Positions 6,474 through 11,910 of a stretch of 11,910 nucleotides of DNA are shown piece by piece. Position numbers and translations under genes: made by a program. The notes under the pieces are model-generated. The model was not told where the DNA came from, made no database searches, and saw only the letters and a program-made list of their open reading frames with translations. The stretch is from Fulvivirga aurantia (GTDB lineage: Bacteria > Bacteroidota > Bacteroidia > Cytophagales > Cyclobacteriaceae). Within the stretch, counting starts at the first letter, position 1. Each line of letters opens with the position of its first letter. Location: assembly GCF_009711475.1 (NCBI RefSeq), contig NZ_SMMD01000858.1, positions 1-11,910 of the forward strand, given 5' to 3'.

Positions 6474-7034
6474 ATGGAAGAAATTCAAATGTATTTGGAT
6501 GAGGCGAAAGAGCTTATGGGCAAAGCTGTGAAGCACGTAAGAAATGAATTAGTAAAGATAAGAGCCGGAAAAGCCAGCAGCAGTATGCTTGAAGGGATAA
6601 TGGTTGAATACTACGGCACACCAACTCCGCTTAGCCAAATGTCTTCTGTGACAGCACCAGATGCACGTACATTGATGATAAAGCCTTGGGAAAAGAATGT
6701 AATCCCTGAAATAGAAAAGGCTATTATGAATAGCGACTTAGGACTTAACCCTCAGAATGATGGTGAGCAGGTAATCATAAACATCCCTACACTTACTGAA
6801 GAAAGAAGACAAGGGCTTGTAAAACAGGTTAAGCACGAAGGCGAGTTAGGTAAAATTAGCATTCGTAATATTCGTAAAGATACTAACGACTCTCTGAAGC
6901 AATTACAAAAAGATGGCGTCTCTGAGGATGAAGTTAAGCGTGCTGAAGATAAGGTTCAGGCCATGACTGACGAGCACACTAAAAAAATCGATGAGGTACT
7001 TGAGTCTAAGGAGCAGGAAATAATGACTGTTTAA
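6474..7034 (+). CDS. frr: Ribosome recycling factor
   Basis: RRF works with EF-G to split the post-termination ribosome. At 186 residues it has the normal family length and a near-complete set of conserved blocks. These are VRNELVKIRAGKASSSML (22-39), VEYYGTPTPLSQ (44-55), ARTLMIKPWEK (64-74), IEKAIMNSDLGLNPQNDG (80-97), IPTLTEERRQ (104-113), SIRNIRKD (129-136) and the C-terminal KEQEIM. Domain II covers roughly residues 31-105; the flanking helices form the long three-helix domain I. The ATG start gives the standard N-terminus. It follows pyrH in the conserved order. Its TAA stop lies in the loop of a small terminator hairpin, 1 bp from the stop of the converging gene. Confidence 0.98.
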   Translation: MEEIQMYLDEAKELMGKAVKHVRNELVKIRAGKASSSMLEGIMVEYYGTPTPLSQMSSVTAPDARTLMIKPWEKNVIPEIEKAIMNSDLGLNPQNDGEQVIINIPTLTEERRQGLVKQVKHEGELGKISIRNIRKDTNDSLKQLQKDGVSEDEVKRAEDKVQAMTDEHTKKIDEVLESKEQEIMTV

Positions 7035-7050
7035 TCTACAGTCTTTTTTT
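7025..7050 (+). terminator. Small intrinsic terminator of frr
   Basis: GACTGT (7025-7030), a 7-nt loop and ACAGTC (7038-7043) form a perfect 6-bp stem followed by seven T (7044-7050). The loop contains the frr stop codon, and the stem and loop also contain the stop codon of the facing gene. No T-run follows on the minus strand, so it should act on frr only. The stem is short, with three G-C pairs, so efficiency may be modest. Confidence 0.7.
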
Positions 7051-7725
7051 ACCACCTAATCGAGCTCCAATACCAACTGCACCATGCAGAGGTACATAAT
7101 CAAAAACTGGTTCTTGTGTAACAGGTAGGGAAAATCCTACCTGTGCATTAAACCTCAATTTCTTCCCAACGCTGATAAAGAAAACCGGCTCCACAAACGT
7201 AGAATTTGTGCTAAAACCAACGACATCGGCATTAGTTTCAAAGTCAGTAAATTTTATCTTAGACACCCTCAAGGCCCCACCTAGATTTACTAAGTCTAGC
7301 TTCCACCCAAAATTTCCCTGCAAAAATGACTTTCTATAATCTCCCTTAGACTCTATAATATCTGAGGAGAGAAAGAGCTCATCACTTACTGCGGACGCTT
7401 CTCCCATACCGTAACCGTAAAAAAACTCAACTTGAAATCTTGAACTACTGTCATAATGGTAGTACCCAATACCGAGCTCAGCCGCTCTATGATAGACATG
7501 TGCTGAATTAGACCAATTTTCATGATCTGAAAACGTGCCGTTTAAAATCACAACGAAATGGTCGCTTACTGCCACACCAGTATTTAAATTGAGACCTGAA
7601 CTACTAAAATCACCATCTATACTTACTTCACCAGCACTATTAAGCATCGGGACAGATCTACTGTTAGGTAGGTAGACCGGACTACAAGCCGAAGCCAGAA
7701 AAAGCAAGCAAACTAAAAATCTCAT
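7036..7725 (-). CDS. Predicted lipoprotein with beta-barrel-like strands, function unknown
   Basis: I do not recognise a named family. The 229-residue product starts with a short lipoprotein signal, MRFLVCLLFLASAC, with the likely lipidated Cys14. Ala at -3 of the lipobox is acceptable but not ideal. The body is a series of alternating polar/hydrophobic stretches with Gly and aromatic residues (for example residues 45-62, 80-106, 136-160, 176-200, 213-225), the look of a small outer-membrane-type beta-barrel or beta-sandwich. It ends in KKRL rather than an aromatic residue, so classical Bam-signal barrel status is uncertain. It lies 41 bp downstream of the DUF5686 gene on the same strand with no clear promoter between, so it may share that transcript. 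The final Lys-Lys codons are the complement of the frr terminator's T-run. Confidence 0.75.
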   Translation of the reverse strand: MRFLVCLLFLASACSPVYLPNSRSVPMLNSAGEVSIDGDFSSSGLNLNTGVAVSDHFVVILNGTFSDHENWSNSAHVYHRAAELGIGYYHYDSSSRFQVEFFYGYGMGEASAVSDELFLSSDIIESKGDYRKSFLQGNFGWKLDLVNLGGALRVSKIKFTDFETNADVVGFSTNSTFVEPVFFISVGKKLRFNAQVGFSLPVTQEPVFDYVPLHGAVGIGARLGGKKRL

Positions 7726-7766
7726 TCTTTACAATGTGTTTAATTCTGTAAGTAGTCAGGTGTTGA

Positions 7767-10370
7767 CTAAAATATATCATCAAAATTGGCCGCTATTCCC
7801 AAACGAACACCAAAGTCTTTAAACTCACCATCTACAAAGGAGGTAACTCCTTCTACTCTAAAGATTCTAAAGATATAATTAATGCCATACCCCAGTTCTA
7901 CATAACTAGTGGTAATGTCATTAGCCAGGTAGTTTGTAAAAAAGCTTTCTCTTACACCTGCGAGCCTAACTATTGGTATTCGTGTAAGTAAAAATTTTCT
8001 AAACTGGTAATGGACACTCGCCTGAAAATACTCTTCTTTAGTACTGTAGGAGTAATAATCGAGGAGTCTAAAACTACCTACAGGGTTTGCGGTAGTAAAA
8101 GGAGTTCGGTTACCCATAAAATGCTTGTAATCAATAAACTGCATCTCATTATTAGTCAGGAATTTACCTCCTTGTATATAGAAGTCTACTAACCCACGAA
8201 CTCCTATTTTAAAATCATATTGTACACCTAGCTCTACTAAATTATAATCAATATCACTACCGGCTACGTCTGGCAAACCTGCTGTATATTTAAATTCAAA
8301 CACTGGTGAGGAGCCTGTAATGGCATATTTATGCTTGTTATATATTCTGTATTTCTGCCATGGCTTAAACTCGAGCTGTACACTGGCTGTAAGCGCTTCG
8401 TGTTCAGGAAATGAGGTGTCTGTGAGTTGTAAGTTTACCGGTTGGTTTGGTGTCAGTCGTTGGCCTTCCAGATCGAAAAACCTGTAACGTGTATTGTTAA
8501 ATAGCTGTCTTCTTTGTTCAAAAGCTACATTTACTCGTGTGGTAAGTTTGTCACTAAACTTTTGACGGTGACGCAGCTCGATAAAGTCCTTTTCATAAAT
8601 CTTCATGTAATTTCGTTCCAGAAAGAGATTCATGAAGGTGTTGATAATTGGATGGATGGGTTCGTCTCTATTTATCTGACTCACATAGCGCCCAAAATCA
8701 AGGTTTATACTTGAGCGCTTATTTAATTCACCAAAATCATACTGTAAATTAAAGAACCCACTAAGCTTTTCTCTTGCAAAAGCATAACGGGCTGTCGGTC
8801 CAAAACTTACCCAACTCTTATTTTCAAAAGTTTTGCTAAAAGCCAGTCTATAATCAATATTGAAGCCCTCTACTGTATTGAAAAAAGGCTTTGGGAAGTA
8901 AATCGTAAAGTATGTTTTATCCTTTAGCTTGTAACGATTGCCAAAAAGCAAGTCCTTAAGCGCAAATTTTCCGCTATTACGTTTTCTATTTAGTGTATCG
9001 CCTTCACTTTCCATTTTCCGCACATTCGCTATACTGTCGGATATTAAGTAACCTCGCTGCTCCAAATCGGTAAGTGGCACAGGCCGTATGGCTGCCCAGT
9101 AGGCAGAATCGCGCTCGTAAGCCAGTGTGTCTACTTTCATCGTGCGCTGGCTAATGATTTCAGGGTTTTCAGTCTCCTCAAGCTCAGCCTTTTCGTATGC
9201 CTTAATTACTTTATTAAGTTGCTTCCTCGTTACCTCCTCTCCTGAAGTAAGTAATTTTTGAATATCGGAAGCTTCTTCTTTATCAAACTTTTCTTCCAGC
9301 TCCGCTGCTAATTCTTTCTCTACTTTTTCATCTACAACCTCAATATCCAAATCAAGATCAGGGTTAATGGTCACTTCATAATTACTTACTGTTGCCAAAT
9401 ACTCCCCTTCGAACTCAAAACCTAAAACCTTACCAGATACATCAAAATCGTGGGTGACAGGCAACCAAACCTTTTCCTTTAAAGGTTCGTAAATCTGCTT
9501 TATACTAAATTTGATGCCCAACTTTGTAGTCTCCAGATCTAAACTGTGTATGCTCCAGTAATCTTCTACTATTTGTATGTAGCCCTGGAAAACATTATCT
9601 CCCCGAGACCTCGGTGTCACTTTTATTTTACTCACCTCATAACCCCTATCTCTGAAGGTGCCATCATACTCAAATCGATAATAAGAAAATGCTTTGGGAG
9701 ATAATGGAGAAATCGAATTACCTACCTCAGGCTCGTAAAAAGAGCCATTGATATAGCTATTGGGGCTTGTATTGTTGTCATCACCTGAGCTGAAAATCGA
9801 AATAACATTTTCGGTATAAATATTTGGTCGCTTGTATTCAACTTCACTTACAGACTCGGTAATGAATACACGCCCTTCTTTTATACCTTCTTTTTCTAAT
9901 GTTTTCCTCAGAAAGAATGGTGCATCTTTAAGCTCACCTTTACCTTTTATATACACTTTGGCCTTGTAGCCATCTATCTGCTGCGTATGAAATTTACTTT
10001 TTGCAATGGCCTTACGCATGATGGTATAGGCAGGATCTTCTTTACCGGCATATACCTGCACCCCTTGTAACACCATGGTTTGTGTTTTAAGCACTACATT
10101 AATGGTTGTATAGCTCTCCCCTATTTCTACCTCCTTAGAGACAGACTCATACCCGACATATTGATAAGTAATTGTGTACTTACCTGGCTTCAGTGATATT
10201 TCATAAAATGCATCTGCATTGGTTGTAGTGCCGGTTTCTATTTGCTTCACATAGATTGTGGCAAAAGGTAATGGTTCACCATTTTCGTTAGATATTTTAC
10301 CTTTTATTCCACCAGCAATTGCGGATAGGAGACTTAGTGCTCCTAAGAGTGTAAGAAGAGTACGTTTCAA
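7767..10370 (-). CDS. DUF5686 and carboxypeptidase-regulatory-like domain protein
   Basis: This is an 867-residue predicted outer-membrane protein of a family common in Bacteroidota and without an assigned function. A signal peptide (residues 1-19, likely cut at AIA/GG) is followed by a carboxypeptidase-regulatory-like beta domain (about 21-97). The DUF5686 body begins at EDPAYTIMRKAIAKSKFH (111-128). A charged helical segment (about 343-400, rich in Glu and Lys) interrupts it, followed by YWAAIRPVPLTDLEQRGY (424-441). The C-terminal half is rich in strands and looks barrel-like, ending in F. The start is a TTG at 10370: there is no in-frame ATG nearby upstream, and this start gives a well-formed signal peptide. 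It lies 22 bp behind nadD on the same strand, so co-transcription is likely. The family call rests on recognised sequence blocks, not a search. Confidence 0.85.
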   Translation of the reverse strand: MKRTLLTLLGALSLLSAIAGGIKGKISNENGEPLPFATIYVKQIETGTTTNADAFYEISLKPGKYTITYQYVGYESVSKEVEIGESYTTINVVLKTQTMVLQGVQVYAGKEDPAYTIMRKAIAKSKFHTQQIDGYKAKVYIKGKGELKDAPFFLRKTLEKEGIKEGRVFITESVSEVEYKRPNIYTENVISIFSSGDDNNTSPNSYINGSFYEPEVGNSISPLSPKAFSYYRFEYDGTFRDRGYEVSKIKVTPRSRGDNVFQGYIQIVEDYWSIHSLDLETTKLGIKFSIKQIYEPLKEKVWLPVTHDFDVSGKVLGFEFEGEYLATVSNYEVTINPDLDLDIEVVDEKVEKELAAELEEKFDKEEASDIQKLLTSGEEVTRKQLNKVIKAYEKAELEETENPEIISQRTMKVDTLAYERDSAYWAAIRPVPLTDLEQRGYLISDSIANVRKMESEGDTLNRKRNSGKFALKDLLFGNRYKLKDKTYFTIYFPKPFFNTVEGFNIDYRLAFSKTFENKSWVSFGPTARYAFAREKLSGFFNLQYDFGELNKRSSINLDFGRYVSQINRDEPIHPIINTFMNLFLERNYMKIYEKDFIELRHRQKFSDKLTTRVNVAFEQRRQLFNNTRYRFFDLEGQRLTPNQPVNLQLTDTSFPEHEALTASVQLEFKPWQKYRIYNKHKYAITGSSPVFEFKYTAGLPDVAGSDIDYNLVELGVQYDFKIGVRGLVDFYIQGGKFLTNNEMQFIDYKHFMGNRTPFTTANPVGSFRLLDYYSYSTKEEYFQASVHYQFRKFLLTRIPIVRLAGVRESFFTNYLANDITTSYVELGYGINYIFRIFRVEGVTSFVDGEFKDFGVRLGIAANFDDIF

Positions 10371-10392
10371 CGTTGTGTTTTTTAGCCCTGAC

Positions 10393-10965
10393 CTATATAT
10401 AATACTTCTGTGCGATTATACGTTCTTCAACCGCATCGGGTACAAGATATTTGATAGATCTGTTATCTTTTATACACTTTCTGATAAACGTAGCAGAAAT
10501 ATCAATCATCGGAGCCTCAACCAATTTAACGTTTGCATGATTCTTCAGGTCGGAAGGTTTTGCATGAGGTCTGGGGTAAACATATAATCCATAGAGGTCT
10601 AGAATCAAATCACTGTTTTTCCACTTAGGAAAACTTTTGAGATTGTCCTCACCAATTATGAGTTTGAAAGTATGTTGTGGATGTTTTTCTGAAAGGTACG
10701 TGAGTGTGTCTATTGTATAACTTGGTTTGGGCATATTAAACTCCACATCGGTTGCCCGTAGGTGATAGTTATCATGAATTGCCGCATTTACCATATCGAT
10801 ACGGTCAAACTCATGTAATAGTGACTCTCTCTTTTTAAATGGATTTTGAGGTGAAACTACAAACCACACTTCGTCCAGGTCTGTAGTGGTTGCCATTACA
10901 TTGGCAATAATCATATGCCCCATGTGGATTGGGTTAAATGAACCAAAAAATAGACCTACTTTCAT
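10393..10965 (-). CDS. nadD: Nicotinate-nucleotide adenylyltransferase
   Basis: NadD joins ATP and nicotinate mononucleotide to make deamido-NAD, the penultimate step of NAD synthesis. The 190-residue cytoplasmic protein shows the nucleotidyltransferase signature GSFNPIHMGH (residues 8-17) with the two motif histidines. The substrate-loop block IGEDNLKSFPKW lies at 104-115, and the second ATP-binding motif ISATFIR at 156-162 is a variant of ISSTxIR with Ala for the second Ser. Length and ATG start are typical. It sits 43 bp downstream of gmk and 22 bp upstream of the DUF5686 gene. The gmk-nadD gap has no convincing promoter, supporting one transcript. Confidence 0.96.
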   Translation of the reverse strand: MKVGLFFGSFNPIHMGHMIIANVMATTTDLDEVWFVVSPQNPFKKRESLLHEFDRIDMVNAAIHDNYHLRATDVEFNMPKPSYTIDTLTYLSEKHPQHTFKLIIGEDNLKSFPKWKNSDLILDLYGLYVYPRPHAKPSDLKNHANVKLVEAPMIDISATFIRKCIKDNRSIKYLVPDAVEERIIAQKYYI

Positions 10966-11008
10966 AATTAAGATATTTTTGTTTTGAAAGTATTTTGATT
11001 GCGGGCTC

Positions 11009-11578
11009 CTAGCTTTCTAAGAAATCATCGACCAGTTTTTCGGCTTTCTTCAAAGACTCAGCCAGGTCTGCATTTATGAGTGTTACGTCAAATTTATCTT
11101 CAAAAGTCATTTCAAATTTAGCTTTGAAAATTCTTTGAGAAAGGCTTGCCTCGGTTTCTGTCTGTCGATCAGTAAGGCGTGATTTCAGGTCGTCCATCGA
11201 GGGCACTTTTACAAAAACTGCTAGCCCTCTATCACCAAAATATTCTTTTAAGTGTAGGCCTCCTTTTACATCTACATCGAAAATTACGTGTCTGCCTTCA
11301 GCCCAGATTCTTTCTATCTCCGCTTTAAGTGTACCATAAAAGTTACCGGCATATACTTCTTCCCACTCAATAAATTCGTCTTTATCAATTTTTTCTTTGA
11401 ATTCGGTAGGTGAGAGAAAGTAGTAATCTTTTCCGTTTTCTTCGTTTCTTCCTCGCTTATCTCTTGTGCAGGCAGAAATAGAAAAGCCCAATTTAGGATT
11501 AGTTTGTATGAGATGCTTTACAATAGTTGTTTTCCCCGACCCGGATGGAGCGGAGAAGATTATAGCTTTGCCTTTCAT
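11009..11578 (-). CDS. gmk: Guanylate kinase
   Basis: Gmk phosphorylates GMP to GDP with ATP, feeding GTP and (p)ppGpp pools. The 189-residue cytoplasmic enzyme has the P-loop [10 protein letters not shown] (9-18). The GMP-binding region [22 protein letters not shown] (33-54) has Arg39, Arg42 and Tyr53 placed like the family's binding residues. The IFDVDVKGG block (99-107) carries the acidic residue expected next to the active site. The lid region is [17 protein letters not shown] (134-150). The G of the usual RPGE turn is rearranged to RGRNEENG, a form that appears acceptable for the family. Its ATG is 11 bp behind the small zinc-finger-like gene, and nadD follows 43 bp later, so it is an internal gene of a minus-strand operon. 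Confidence 0.97.
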   Translation of the reverse strand: MKGKAIIFSAPSGSGKTTIVKHLIQTNPKLGFSISACTRDKRGRNEENGKDYYFLSPTEFKEKIDKDEFIEWEEVYAGNFYGTLKAEIERIWAEGRHVIFDVDVKGGLHLKEYFGDRGLAVFVKVPSMDDLKSRLTDRQTETEASLSQRIFKAKFEMTFEDKFDVTLINADLAESLKKAEKLVDDFLES

Positions 11579-11589
11579 TTAGGAAAATG

Positions 11590-11880
11590 TTACTCTGCCT
11601 TGTGAAAAATTTTTTCTCGGATCGAATCTACGAGATCTTGAGGAACTTCTTTGTGTGCACAGTTCTTTTTTATCAGTTCCTTAATTTTAAGATCTACATT
11701 ATAGATCTCGTAATAAGGCATGCAATTCTCTACGTGTTTTTTGAAGTATTCTCTCTCTTCATCAGTCGCCTCTTCGTCTAGAACAAGACTTAGTATTTTA
11801 AGGCACTCTCCATGATCGGGTGTGTTTGCATCATCGTTGGAGGGATTCTTATGGTGTGAATCGGTAGAAGGTTTAGCCAT
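11590..11880 (-). CDS. Small zinc-finger/anti-sigma-factor-like protein
   Basis: This 96-residue soluble protein has a hydrophilic, probably disordered N-terminus (residues 1-22, rich in His, Asn, Asp and Ser). A compact helical part follows, with Cys26, then LDEEATDEEREYFKKHVENC containing His49 and Cys53, and a C-terminal VPQDLVDSIREKI helix. The order Cys ... HxxxC with the 'L(D)EEAT' helix resembles the zinc-binding anti-sigma (ZAS) fold found beside ECF sigma genes in Bacteroidota. The second Cys of the usual HxxxCxxC is Tyr56 here, so metal binding may be weak, lost, or use His23 or Cys74 instead. There is no transmembrane helix, so it would be a cytoplasmic anti-sigma factor. It leads straight into gmk (11-bp gap). 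A partner sigma gene, if present, lies just past the right edge. The gene is real; the role is inferred. Confidence 0.75.
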   Translation of the reverse strand: MAKPSTDSHHKNPSNDDANTPDHGECLKILSLVLDEEATDEEREYFKKHVENCMPYYEIYNVDLKIKELIKKNCAHKEVPQDLVDSIREKIFHKAE

Positions 11881-11910
11881 TGTACTTAATTTTTATAACC
11901 CATTTTTTTT

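Overview
The window looks like the chromosome of a Bacteroidota bacterium, most likely in or near the Cytophagales. The evidence is an outer-membrane TonB-dependent receptor with an N-terminal carboxypeptidase-regulatory-like domain, a DUF5686 protein, an FtsX-type permease of the phylum's usual style, a UbiA-family prenyltransferase of the type annotated as DGGGP synthase, little use of Shine-Dalgarno sequences, and several upstream matches to the phylum's promoter consensus (TTG, about 20 bp, TAnnTTTG). Genus placement is inference. I see no mobile element, CRISPR array, tRNA or rRNA.

Left part (1-2342): the 3' end of an ABC-transporter permease (+) meets, tail to tail, a two-gene minus-strand unit: a UbiA prenyltransferase followed after about 8 bp by purN (purine synthesis). 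The UbiA gene appears to have its own promoter, framed by a 10-bp perfect inverted repeat that covers the preferred ATG start.

Centre (2343-5134): a large TonB-dependent receptor on the minus strand, preceded by a clear TPP (thiamine pyrophosphate) riboswitch and a good promoter placing the transcript start at the first bases of the aptamer. This makes the receptor a probable outer-membrane importer of thiamine or a thiamine precursor, shut off when TPP is plentiful. The leader also holds an 8-nt segment that can pair with the 5' side of the aptamer, a candidate expression platform. The 320-bp gap also holds the divergent promoter of the next gene.

Right-centre (5135-7050): three plus-strand housekeeping genes, each with its own candidate promoter: a stand-alone biotin carboxyl carrier protein, pyrH (UMP kinase) and frr (ribosome recycling factor). 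A small intrinsic terminator ends frr and overlaps its stop codon and the stop codon of the facing gene.

Right part (7036-11880): a co-directional minus-strand block with short gaps. In transcription order it holds a small zinc-finger/anti-sigma-like protein, gmk (guanylate kinase), nadD (NAD synthesis), a DUF5686 outer-membrane protein with a TTG start, and a predicted lipoprotein with beta-barrel-like strands. The first gene's upstream partner, possibly an ECF sigma factor, lies beyond the window edge. Overall this is mainly core-metabolism sequence. The best regulatory signal is the riboswitch-receptor unit; no wholly new system is evident.
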